Shown here: positions 50,224 through 58,062 of the stretch, in pieces | Layout of the letters: every line of letters starts with the position of its first letter | Position numbering within the stretch: position 1 is the stretch's first letter | DNA from: Nocardiopsis terrae | Lineage (GTDB): Bacteria > Actinomycetota > Actinomycetes > Streptosporangiales > Streptosporangiaceae | Length of the DNA: 60,415 nucleotides | Assembly (NCBI RefSeq): GCF_014651695.1 | Contig: NZ_BMXJ01000007.1 | Location: 18,084-78,498 of the forward strand | Direction: 5' to 3' | Translations under genes and position numbers: made by a program | Notes under the pieces: generated by a model | Seen by the model: the letters and a program-made list of their open reading frames with translations, nothing else | Database searches by the model: none | What the model was told of the DNA's origin: nothing

Positions 50224-52602
50224 CTAGAAGCGGTCGAGGAGCTGTGCGCAGCGGATCAGGCCCAGGTGCGAGTAGGCCTGCGGGTGGTTGCCCAGCGCCC
50301 GCTCGGTGACCGGGTCGAACTCCTCCGGGATCAGCCCCGTCGGCCCGGCGCAGTCCACCAGGTGCTTGAACAGCTCCTCGGCCTCCGCGCGGCGCCCGGT
50401 CAGCAGGTACGCCTCGATCAGCCACGTGGTGCACAGGTGGAAGCCGCCCTCGCCGCCGGGCAGGCCGTCGTCGCGGTGGTAGCGGTAGACGGTCGGGCCG
50501 CTGCGCAGTTCGGCCTCCACCGCGGTGACGGTCGCCTGGAAGCGCTCGTCGGAGGGGTCGATCATCCCGGACAGGCCGATGTGCAGCGAGGCGGCGTCCA
50601 GGTCCACGCCGTCGTAGGCGGTCGTGTAGGCCTGGGCCTGCTCGTTCCAGCCCTTCTCCAGGACCTCCTCCGCGATCCGCGCGCGCAGGCCCGCCCAGGT
50701 CGGGTCCACGGTGCGGCCGTACCGCTCGGCCAGGGCGAGGGCGCGGTCCAGCGTCACCCAGCACATCACCTTGGAGTAGACGCGCTGGCGGGGCTCGTCG
50801 CGCTCCTCCCAGATGCCGTGGTCGGGCTCGTGCCAGCGGCGGGCCACCGCCTCGGCCATGGAGCGCACCAGGTCCCAGTCACGGTCGGAGAGCTCGCCGC
50901 GCACACCGGCCAGCTGCGCGACGAGTTCGACGACGGGGCCGAACACGTCCAGTTGCACCTGGTGGTCGGCGAGGTTGCCGATGCGGACCGGCCGAGAACC
51001 CGCGTAGCCGGACAGCGACTCGATGACCTCCTCCGGGCCCAGACCGGTACCGCGCAGGCTGTACAGCGGGCGCAGCAGTTCGGGGCCGGGCAGCGACTCC
51101 ACGACCCGGTGCACCCAGTCCAGGAAGGCCTCCGCCTCGGCGGTCGAACCGAGTGAGACCAGGGCCTGGACGGTCAGGGCGCCGTCGCGCAGCCAGCAGT
51201 AGCGGTAGTCCCAGTTGCGGACGCCGCCGACCTCCTCGGGCAGGGAGGTGGTGGCCGCGGCCATCACACCCCCGGTCGGTGTGCACAGGCCGCGCAGGGT
51301 CAGCGCGGAACGGGCGGCGAGGGACTTCTCGGTGAGGGGGAGCTCCAGGGTCTCCAACCAGGACGACCAGTGCCGTGCGGCCTGTTCCTGGCGCTCGGCC
51401 TCGGTGTGCTCCCCGACCGCCAGGGAGTCGGTGCCGCAGCGCATCTCCAGCACGACCGGGCGCTCGGAGCGCGGGTGGACGGTGGCCCGGGCGACGTCGT
51501 CGGTGCCGTCGTGGTCCACGTGCCACTCCACGCCGGGGGAGCGCAGGACCATGGGGAAGTCGGCGCCCTGGATCCGCAGGCCCTCGGGTTCCACGGTGAT
51601 GCGGATCGGTGCGCGGCCGAAGTCGGGGCGCGGGGCGAACTCGACGGTCGCGGGGGTGACTCCGCCGATCACCCGCACCAGGTCGGTGCGGCCGGGTCCG
51701 GTGCCGTGCGCCAGGTAGTCGGTGATCTCCAGGCGCGACCAGCGGGTGCGCACGGCCATGGTGCCGGGCAGGTAGCGCTGGCCGAGGGGCAGGCCGCCGT
51801 GCGCGGGGGAGATCGCGAAGACGCCCGCCTGGCGGCCGCCGAGGACCTCGGCGAAGAGCGCGTTGGAGTCCGGTTCGGGGTGGCAGAACCAGGACAGGCG
51901 CGCGTCCGGGCCCAACAGGGCCACGGAGGCCTGGTTGGACAGCATGGACATGCGCTCGATGGGGGTGGGGCGCTCACCGAACACCCAGGAGCGCCGTTCG
52001 GTGGCGAGCAGGGACAGCAGGGTCGCGGCGGTCGGGGTGTCCGGGACGCGGTGCGCGGCTGCGGTGGGCTCCTCGCCGACCCGCACGCCCGCGTCGGCGC
52101 CGGCGTTGAGGTTGGCGAAGACCGGCTCCTCGCCGTCGCCGCCGCCGATGTAGAGGATCGCGGTGGCCTCGACCTGTCCGCGCAGCAGTTCCAGGGCGGC
52201 GGCCTTGTCCGCGGGCGGGGCGTCGGGGCCGGTGCCGGAGTGGTGCGGGTCGATGGTGAGGTCGGTGTCGAACTCGGTGCCGTAGGCGCCCACGAGGCGG
52301 ATCTCGGCGGGCAGCCGGGACAGCGCGGCCAGGTCGCGCAGGGGGCGGGCGGAGATGACCGCGCACACGGTGCCTGGCAGGTCCGCGAGGTCGCGCAGGG
52401 CGCGGACGGCCTCGGGCAGCGGACCCCTGCGGTCGGAGTCGACCGGTGCGAGGGCGCCGTCGTAGTCGCAGGCCACGAGCAGGCGTGAGGTGCGGGCGAG
52501 GGCGGAGACACGTTGCCGGACGTCGAGGGGCATGGCCTCAAGGGTCGTGTCGGACCCCTGCGGGTCCGCCGGAGCCGTCTCGACCATCTGGGTGAGCGTC
52601 AC
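50224..52602 (-). CDS. Trehalose-phosphatase-like/GH15 glucoamylase-type fusion
   Basis: This 792-residue protein joins an OtsB-like HAD domain (about 25-220) to a GH15 domain (about 225-790) that in actinomycetes often acts as trehalase. The HAD part keeps DYDGAL and the DKAAALELL lysine. Its motif IV reads GGGDGEEP instead of GDDxTDE, so phosphatase activity is doubtful. The GH15 part keeps WDYRYCWLRDGAL and the second catalytic Glu in LIPEEFDPVTERALGNHPQAYSH. Together they could turn trehalose-6-phosphate or trehalose into glucose. The GTG at 52602 follows GGAGGAGG; the frame to 52680 is not needed. Confidence 0.88.
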   Translation of the reverse strand: MTLTQMVETAPADPQGSDTTLEAMPLDVRQRVSALARTSRLLVACDYDGALAPVDSDRRGPLPEAVRALRDLADLPGTVCAVISARPLRDLAALSRLPAEIRLVGAYGTEFDTDLTIDPHHSGTGPDAPPADKAAALELLRGQVEATAILYIGGGDGEEPVFANLNAGADAGVRVGEEPTAAAHRVPDTPTAATLLSLLATERRSWVFGERPTPIERMSMLSNQASVALLGPDARLSWFCHPEPDSNALFAEVLGGRQAGVFAISPAHGGLPLGQRYLPGTMAVRTRWSRLEITDYLAHGTGPGRTDLVRVIGGVTPATVEFAPRPDFGRAPIRITVEPEGLRIQGADFPMVLRSPGVEWHVDHDGTDDVARATVHPRSERPVVLEMRCGTDSLAVGEHTEAERQEQAARHWSSWLETLELPLTEKSLAARSALTLRGLCTPTGGVMAAATTSLPEEVGGVRNWDYRYCWLRDGALTVQALVSLGSTAEAEAFLDWVHRVVESLPGPELLRPLYSLRGTGLGPEEVIESLSGYAGSRPVRIGNLADHQVQLDVFGPVVELVAQLAGVRGELSDRDWDLVRSMAEAVARRWHEPDHGIWEERDEPRQRVYSKVMCWVTLDRALALAERYGRTVDPTWAGLRARIAEEVLEKGWNEQAQAYTTAYDGVDLDAASLHIGLSGMIDPSDERFQATVTAVEAELRSGPTVYRYHRDDGLPGGEGGFHLCTTWLIEAYLLTGRRAEAEELFKHLVDCAGPTGLIPEEFDPVTERALGNHPQAYSHLGLIRCAQLLDRF

Positions 52603-53115
52603 GTTGCCTCCTCCACTGGTCCACTGCCGACCTGGGAAATAGGTGAGATTCAGGACTCCGCGCACATAGGTCCGGTTCACACGGGTTCGGTGTGTCGAAC
52701 GTAGATCCAGGGATGGTGGCGCGGGATGAGCCTCGGGGGACTTTGAACAGACTTAAGGAACATTTAACGTACAAGCGGACGAACCGGTTGTTCCGGCTGT
52801 TCTGGAAAAAGTCAGGTACCCCAGAAGTCAACGCGAGACTACCCGCGCCCCGCGGCAGGTGGGACACGAGTTTTGTGTGATGCAGGTCACCAATAACGGA
52901 ATGTCCGAAACTGGACGAGGTCCGCGCCGGTCACAGGACGTCCGGGCCGCCGCCTCCACGGCGGTTCCCGGCGCCCGCGGGTCAGGGCGTGCGCTCCGCG
53001 TCAGGCGACGTGTGTTGGGACACTCCGCGCACAACGGACACCGCCCCGGCGCGAACGTCCGTTCACGGCCGGTGCGGCGGGGCGGTCCGGGACCGCGGGG
53101 GCGAAGCTCCGCGGC
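52603..53115. other. Gene-free interval upstream of the OtsB-GH15 gene
   Basis: This 513-base stretch has no convincing gene. It holds an AT-richer patch at about 52735-52815 (ACTTAAGGAACATTTAACG), which is probably the OtsB-GH15 promoter region on the minus strand, and a CRP-like site at 52876-52891. The right part (52920-53110) is GC-rich without recognisable structure. Confidence 0.4.
52876..52891. promoter_or_regulatory. CRP/GlxR-like binding site
   Basis: TGTGA-TGCAGG-TCACC matches the cAMP-receptor consensus TGTGA-N6-TCACA at 9 of 10 fixed positions. It lies 274 bases upstream of the OtsB-GH15 start, a sensible place for carbon control of trehalose metabolism. Confidence 0.4.
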
Positions 53116-53832
53116 TCAGGAGCTGGACGACTCCCACTCCGGTTTGCGCAGGTGGTGCACCCACGCGGGCGGGATGTTGGCGAACACCTTCTCCGAACCG
53201 ACCCCGTAGCGGTCGATCCAGTCCTGGACCAGCCAACTGGTCCTCGCCTGGCGCAGATAGTCCTCCCGCCGGGCGATCACCGCCTTGACCTCCTTGGTGT
53301 ACAGGTATCCGTAGAAGGACAGGGTGCCGCCGGGGCGGAGCACCGTGAAGTAGTAGTCGAGGATCCCCTTCACCTGGTCGGCGGTGAAGTTGGCGAACGG
53401 CAGGCCCGACACGATCACGTCGTAGGCGCGGTCGGTGCCCATCTCGTCCACGAGGCAGGCGTGCACCTCGGTGCTGTCGGCGACCGCCGACAGCACCGGA
53501 TCGCTCTCCAGGAGGCTCTCGACGTAGGACGCGAACTCGGGGTTGGCCTCCACGAGGTCCGCGGTGTCCCCCGGGCGCATCGCGGCGGCGATCCCGCGGC
53601 TGATGGCGCCGGTCCCGGCACCCGCCTCCAGGATGCGCAGGGGCTGGTCGGGATCGGTGCGGAAACGGACGTGGTGTGCCATGGCGTGCGCCAGTGCGCT
53701 ACTGCTGGGCACGATGGAACCCGTCGCATGGAAGGTACGCAGCGCCTGGCTGAAGAAGAGTCTGGTGTCACGCAGACGCTCGTCCAGCCTGAGGGCGGCA
53801 AAGGGTCCGGCGGGGCTCTGGATCTCGGACAT
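53116..53832 (-). CDS. SAM-dependent methyltransferase (phospholipid N-methyltransferase-like)
   Basis: This 238-residue protein has a class I methyltransferase core: motif I ILEAGAGTGAISRGIA near residues 67-82, DLVEANPEFASYVE, and the post-core YDVIVSGLPFANF and VLRPGGTLSFYGYLY. The GLPF motif and the N-terminal FFSQALRTFHATGSIVPSS are typical of the PmtA-like group (COG3963), which methylates phosphatidylethanolamine or unknown amines. The ATG lies 6 nt after a TAGCGT box with no ribosome-binding site, suggesting leaderless translation. It is divergent from the SDR gene. Confidence 0.85.
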   Translation of the reverse strand: MSEIQSPAGPFAALRLDERLRDTRLFFSQALRTFHATGSIVPSSSALAHAMAHHVRFRTDPDQPLRILEAGAGTGAISRGIAAAMRPGDTADLVEANPEFASYVESLLESDPVLSAVADSTEVHACLVDEMGTDRAYDVIVSGLPFANFTADQVKGILDYYFTVLRPGGTLSFYGYLYTKEVKAVIARREDYLRQARTSWLVQDWIDRYGVGSEKVFANIPPAWVHHLRKPEWESSSS

Positions 53833-53838
53833 GAGTGA

Positions 53839-53844
53839 ACGCTA
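53839..53844 (-). promoter_or_regulatory. -10 box (TAGCGT) for a leaderless methyltransferase
   Basis: TAGCGT on the minus strand ends 6 nt before the ATG at 53832, with no ribosome-binding site between. Confidence 0.5.
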
Positions 53845-53991
53845 ACGCCTCAGTGTTGCCCGGGGGAGTCCGTGCGGCCCTTTGTCCGGGAAACACCGCG
53901 TGGCCATCACCACCGCCCGGGCGGGAACCCCGCACCCCTTCGAGCCCTCCGCCGGGGCACGCGGGCCTCCGGTAGCCGGAACCGGACAGCC

Positions 53992-53997
53992 TACGCT
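53992..53997 (+). promoter_or_regulatory. -10 box (TACGCT) for a leaderless SDR
   Basis: TACGCT ends 7 nt before the ATG at 54005. The intervening GAGGGGC is too close to act as a normal ribosome-binding site. Confidence 0.45.
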
Positions 53998-54004
53998 GAG
54001 GGGC

Positions 54005-54835
54005 ATGAGCGACACCGAGAAGGCCCCCGCCGCCCCCGACCACCCCAGGACCGCACTGGTCACCGGGGCCTCCAGCGGTATCGGTGAGGAGTACGCCCGC
54101 AGGCTCGGCCAGCGCGGCTACGACCTCGTCGCGGTCGCCCGCAGGGAGGAGCTCCTGACGGACCTCGCGCAGGACCTCCGGGAACGCTTCGGGAACGGGG
54201 TCGAGGTCCTCGCCGCCGACCTGGGCACCCCCGAGGGCCTCGCCTCCGTCGCCGAGCGCCTGGCCGCCGACGGCACCGGGAGCGCGGCCCCGATCGACCT
54301 GTTGGTCAACAACGCGGGGCGGGGCGACGGCGGCACCTTCGCCGAGCAGGACCCCGGCGAGATCGACGCCATGATCGACCTCAACGTCCGCGCAGTCCTC
54401 CACCTGGCCCGCGCCGTGCTGCCCGTCCAGATCGCCCGCCGCGCCGCCGGGTACGAGGGCAGGCTCGGCGTCCTGAACGTGTCCTCGATGGCCGGGGAGG
54501 TCCCCGCCAACCCCGGCGGCTCGGTCTACGGAGCGGGCAAGAAGTTCGTCACCCTGTGGAGCGAGAGCGTCGCCGCGGAGGTGCGCAGACAGGGCGTCCA
54601 CGTCACGGCGGTCCTGCCCGGCTTCGTGCGCACCGACATGACCCGGGGCGTCCAGGACCAGGGGCTGCCGGAGTTCGCCTTCGTACCCAGGGAGCGCATC
54701 GTCCGCGACTCGCTGGCCGCCTGGGCCGCGGGGCGTTCGGCGGTCGTCCCCGGCGGCCAGTACAAGGTGGCCGACGGCGTCCTGCGGGTCCTGCCCCGCT
54801 CGCTGGTGCGCGCGCTCGCCCGCCGGATGGCCTGA
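54005..54835 (+). CDS. Short-chain dehydrogenase/reductase
   Basis: This 276-residue cytosolic NAD(P)-dependent oxidoreductase has TGASSGIG at the cofactor site (about residues 20-27). NNAG, NVSSMAG with the catalytic Ser, and YGAGK supplying the catalytic Tyr and Lys follow in order. PGFVRTDM is the usual post-catalytic motif. The C-terminal VVPGGQYKVADGVLRVLPRSL region recalls classical SDRs acting on acyl or steroid substrates; the real substrate is unknown. It is monocistronic and followed by the his genes. Confidence 0.9.
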   Translation: MSDTEKAPAAPDHPRTALVTGASSGIGEEYARRLGQRGYDLVAVARREELLTDLAQDLRERFGNGVEVLAADLGTPEGLASVAERLAADGTGSAAPIDLLVNNAGRGDGGTFAEQDPGEIDAMIDLNVRAVLHLARAVLPVQIARRAAGYEGRLGVLNVSSMAGEVPANPGGSVYGAGKKFVTLWSESVAAEVRRQGVHVTAVLPGFVRTDMTRGVQDQGLPEFAFVPRERIVRDSLAAWAAGRSAVVPGGQYKVADGVLRVLPRSLVRALARRMA

Positions 54836-54941
54836 GAGGCGCCCAGGACCTCTCGAATGCTGAGACTTCCGGTCCCCGGTTGGTCACGGGGAGTCGGATG
54901 CGCCTACTCTGGTACCGCACTGTCGGTCGAGGAAAGACACC

Positions 54942-55205
54942 ATGAAGACCTTCGAAGAGCTGTTCGCCGAGCTGTCCGGGAAGGCGCGCTCCCGCCCCGA
55001 GGGGTCCGGGACCGTCGCCCAACTCGACGCCGGCGTCCATGCCATCGGCAAGAAGGTCGTCGAGGAGGCCGCTGAGGTCTGGATGGCCGCCGAGTACGAG
55101 TCGGACGAGCAGGCCGCCGAAGAGATCTCGCAGCTCCTCTACCACCTCCAGGTTCTGATGCTGGCCCGTGGGCTGCGCCTCGAGGACGTCTACAAGCATC
55201 TCTAG
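54942..55205 (+). CDS. hisE: Phosphoribosyl-ATP diphosphatase HisE
   Basis: This 87-residue enzyme hydrolyses phosphoribosyl-ATP to phosphoribosyl-AMP, step 2 of histidine synthesis. The MazG-like fold shows the metal-binding acidic residues in [14 protein letters not shown] and the second helix [20 protein letters not shown]. Length matches actinobacterial stand-alone HisE. GAGGAAAG lies 6 bases before the ATG. A TACTCT box about 35 bases upstream could be its -10. It is followed by hisG in the same direction. Confidence 0.93.
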   Translation: MKTFEELFAELSGKARSRPEGSGTVAQLDAGVHAIGKKVVEEAAEVWMAAEYESDEQAAEEISQLLYHLQVLMLARGLRLEDVYKHL

Positions 55206-55296
55206 GGCCGCCTCCCGCCGCCGCCCCTCCCGGGCGCGGACGCGGACCGGCCCACCGGACGTCCCCGAAGCAGCAGGAACAACCAAGGAACCCACC

Positions 55297-56151
55297 ATGC
55301 CCGACATGCTCAGAATCGCCGTGCCCAACAAGGGCCAGCTCTCCGAACCCGCCGTCCAGATGCTGGGCGAGGCCGGATACCGGCAGCGCAAGAGCAGCCG
55401 CGACCTCGTCCTGGTCGACCCCGACAACAACACCGAGTTCTTCTTCCTGCGTCCGAAGGACATCGCCGTCTACGTCGGCGAGGGCATCCTCCAGGCCGGG
55501 ATCACCGGCCGCGACATGCTGCTGGACTCCGGCGCCCCGGTGGACGAGGTCCTTCCGCTCGGCTTCGGCGGATCCACCTTCCGTTTCGCGGCCCCCGGCG
55601 GCGGCCGGATGAAGGTCTCCGACCTGGAGGGCAAGCGCATCGCCACCTCCTTCGACGGCCTGCTCACCGCCTACCTGGACCAGCAGGGCGTCGACGCGCG
55701 CGTCATCCACCTGGACGGCGCGGTCGAGAGCTCGGTGCAGCTCGGTGTGGCCGACGCGGTCGCCGACGTCGTCTCCACCGGCACCACCCTGCGCAACGCG
55801 GGGATGGAGACCTTCGGCGACCCCATCCTGGTCTCCGAGGCGGTGGTCATCCGGCCCACGGACGCCCCCGAGGACCAGCAGATCGAACAGCTGCTCCGCC
55901 GTCTGCGCGGCGTCCTCGTGGCCCGCGACTACGTGATGATGGACTACGACGTGCACGCCGAGAAGCTGGAGCCGGCGGTCGCCCTCACCCCGGGCATGGA
56001 GGGGCCGACGGTCTCTCCGCTGCACCGCGAGGGCTGGGTGGCGGTCCGGTCGATGGTCCCGCGCAAGGACGCCCAGCGCATCATGGACGACCTGTGGCAG
56101 CTCGGCGCCCGCGCCATCCTGGTCACCGACATCTACGCCTGCCGCCTGTAG
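55297..56151 (+). CDS. hisG: ATP phosphoribosyltransferase HisG (long form)
   Basis: This 284-residue enzyme joins ATP and PRPP in the first, rate-limiting step of histidine synthesis. The core shows [28 protein letters not shown] and the PRPP loop [14 protein letters not shown]. The C-terminal ~75 residues (ending [20 protein letters not shown]) form the histidine-binding ACT-like regulatory domain, so it is the long, feedback-inhibited form. It lies 91 bases after hisE with its own AAGGAA site, the usual actinobacterial hisEG pair. Confidence 0.94.
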   Translation: MPDMLRIAVPNKGQLSEPAVQMLGEAGYRQRKSSRDLVLVDPDNNTEFFFLRPKDIAVYVGEGILQAGITGRDMLLDSGAPVDEVLPLGFGGSTFRFAAPGGGRMKVSDLEGKRIATSFDGLLTAYLDQQGVDARVIHLDGAVESSVQLGVADAVADVVSTGTTLRNAGMETFGDPILVSEAVVIRPTDAPEDQQIEQLLRRLRGVLVARDYVMMDYDVHAEKLEPAVALTPGMEGPTVSPLHREGWVAVRSMVPRKDAQRIMDDLWQLGARAILVTDIYACRL

Positions 56152-56432
56152 GCGTCCTCCCCGGCCCGGACCGCTCCGTTCGTGCGCGTCGTGCGGCACA
56201 CACGCGCAGGCGGGAGCGCGGTCCGGCCCGGGGCCCTGCCGTGCCGGGTCGGGCCCCGGAGCGGCCCCGACCGGTCGCAGGGGCGTCCGGGCCCGCCCGC
56301 GGGAAGGCCTTCAGGGTCGTCATTGGGAAGAATTGACGGCTAGTTTGCCCTGGTCGGGATGTTGTTCGCGGCTTTTCCTCCCCTTCCGGAGGGAGAGTGT
56401 GAGCGAACCGCACCCGACCGAGGAGAGAGCCC

Positions 56433-56591
56433 ATGCCCTACGGATCAGCGGCCGGACCCGGCGCCACCCTGGCGGCGACCGGGTTCGCCACCGGCTACTT
56501 CTGGCTCGTCGCCACCGGCCTGGTCCTGGTGGTGGCCGGCGCACTGCTCGTCCGGGTGACCTTCCGCCGCGGCGTCGGGCCCGTGGAATGA
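56433..56591 (+). CDS. 52-residue membrane peptide with LAATG motif, overlapping the GT2 gene
   Basis: The peptide reads MPYGSAAGPGATLAATGF, then a single hydrophobic helix of about 23 residues and a basic end (VTFRRG). LAATG, helix and positive charges are the layout of a sortase E sorting signal, but there is no N-terminal signal peptide, so it may instead be a simple tail-anchored helper. GAGGAGAGAG lies 3 bases before the ATG. Its stop overlaps the glycosyltransferase ATG (ATGA), so the two are translationally coupled. Confidence 0.7.
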   Translation: MPYGSAAGPGATLAATGFATGYFWLVATGLVLVVAGALLVRVTFRRGVGPVE

Positions 56592-58030
56592 CGGCTCCGG
56601 AAAGGGACCGCCCCGCCACGGTCCGCCGCCCCGCCCCCGAGGGCCTGCCGGCCACCCCCGAGCTTCCCGCCGCCCGCTGCGCGCCCCCCGGGGCCGCCGT
56701 CCTGTGCGGAGCGCTGGCCCTGGCCGGTTTCGCGCTCTGGGGGCTGCTGCACGTCTTCGGGGCGGTGTCCCACACCGGGTCCGGCGGGTCGAGCCTGGCC
56801 CTGGTCTGGCTGACCTGCTTCCTGCTGCTCTGGTGGGTGCCGCTCGCCTGGTTCGAGCACCCCGTCCGGGCGTCGCAGGAGCAGCACCGTGCTCTGGACG
56901 AGCTGACCGTGACGGTGCAGATCCCCGTCTACAACGAGGACCCGGAGATCCTCTGGGCCTGCCTGTGCTCGGTCCTGGCCCAGTCCCGGCCGGTCCAGCG
57001 GGTGCGGGTGGTCGACGACGGGTCCAGGGACGCGGAGACCGGCGAACCCGTCGACTACGCACAGATCCGTGACGCCTTCCTGGGCCGGGCCGAAGCGGCC
57101 GGGGTGGAGGCCACCTGGGACCGGGTGCCGAACCGGGGCAAGCGTTTCGCGCAGATGCACGTGCTCACCGAGGACGACGCCGACGTGTTCGTCACCCTCG
57201 ACAGCGACTCGGTCATGGACCGCCACGCCGTCCGCGAGGGGATGGCGCCCTTCGCCGACCCCGCGGTGCAGTCCGTGGCCGGGCACGTCCTGGTCCTCAA
57301 CGACCGGGCCAACCTGCTCACCCGGATGACGTGCCTGCTGTACCTGCCCTTCACCAGGGGCCTGCGCAGCGCCCAGTCGGTCATGCGCAGGGTCACCATC
57401 AACTCGGGGACGCTCGCCCTCTACCGCGCCGACGTCGTACGACAGAACGCGGGGGCCTACGAGAACGAGCACTTCTGGGGCCGTCCCATGCAGATGAACG
57501 ACGACTCCATGCTCACCTTCTACGCGCTGCTGCGCGGGGACACCGTGCACCAGCCCTCGGCACTGGTGTTCACCCTGGTGCCGGAGAGGTTCGGACACTA
57601 CTTCGGACAGCAGTTGCGGTGGATGCGGGGGACGACCGTCCGCCACCTGTGGTGGCTGAGGTACATGCCGTTGGGCGGGGTGGTGTTCTGGGTGACGGTC
57701 ACCGAGTACCTGCACATGCTGCTCGGCGTCGCGGTGCCCGTGGCGATCCTGGCCGACCCCGGTCTGCGCGAGCAGTGGGGGGACATCGCCCTGGCCGCAC
57801 TGGTGGTCGGCACGGCCATCAGCTACGTGATGGCGCTCCGGATCTTCGCGGTGCAACGGGAGGGCGAGTCGACCGGCTACCGGTGGCTGCTCTTCCTGTG
57901 CGCGCCGGCGGCCACGGTGTGGCGCATGGTCGTGCTGCGTCCGCTGTACCTCTTCGCGGTGCTCACCTGCCGCCGGATCGCGAACTGGGGCACCCGGGAG
58001 CGGGTGGAGGTCGCCGCGGCACGGGTCTGA
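56588..58030 (+). CDS. Family 2 processive glycosyltransferase (hyaluronan/chitin/PNAG synthase-like)
   Basis: This 480-residue membrane enzyme polymerises a UDP-sugar. Two N-terminal helices (about 35-80) precede the GT2 domain, with IPVYNEDPEILWACL, VVDDGS, the metal-binding TLDSDS, a NDDSMLTFYALL segment and the product-binding QQLRWMRGT. Four C-terminal helices could form the export channel. The D, D, D, QxxRW set is complete, so a beta-linked polysaccharide such as hyaluronan-, chitin- or PNAG-like glycan is expected. It is translationally coupled to the 52-residue LAATG peptide and convergent with a secreted GH5 enzyme. Confidence 0.88.
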   Translation: MTAPERDRPATVRRPAPEGLPATPELPAARCAPPGAAVLCGALALAGFALWGLLHVFGAVSHTGSGGSSLALVWLTCFLLLWWVPLAWFEHPVRASQEQHRALDELTVTVQIPVYNEDPEILWACLCSVLAQSRPVQRVRVVDDGSRDAETGEPVDYAQIRDAFLGRAEAAGVEATWDRVPNRGKRFAQMHVLTEDDADVFVTLDSDSVMDRHAVREGMAPFADPAVQSVAGHVLVLNDRANLLTRMTCLLYLPFTRGLRSAQSVMRRVTINSGTLALYRADVVRQNAGAYENEHFWGRPMQMNDDSMLTFYALLRGDTVHQPSALVFTLVPERFGHYFGQQLRWMRGTTVRHLWWLRYMPLGGVVFWVTVTEYLHMLLGVAVPVAILADPGLREQWGDIALAALVVGTAISYVMALRIFAVQREGESTGYRWLLFLCAPAATVWRMVVLRPLYLFAVLTCRRIANWGTRERVEVAAARV

Positions 58031-58062
58031 GGAGGCGCGTCCGCGCCCGGGGCGCGGGGCCC

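Noticed and set aside
52603..53115. Small protein gene in the gap upstream of the OtsB-GH15 gene
   Set aside because: Short frames on both strands lack ribosome-binding sites and protein-like composition.
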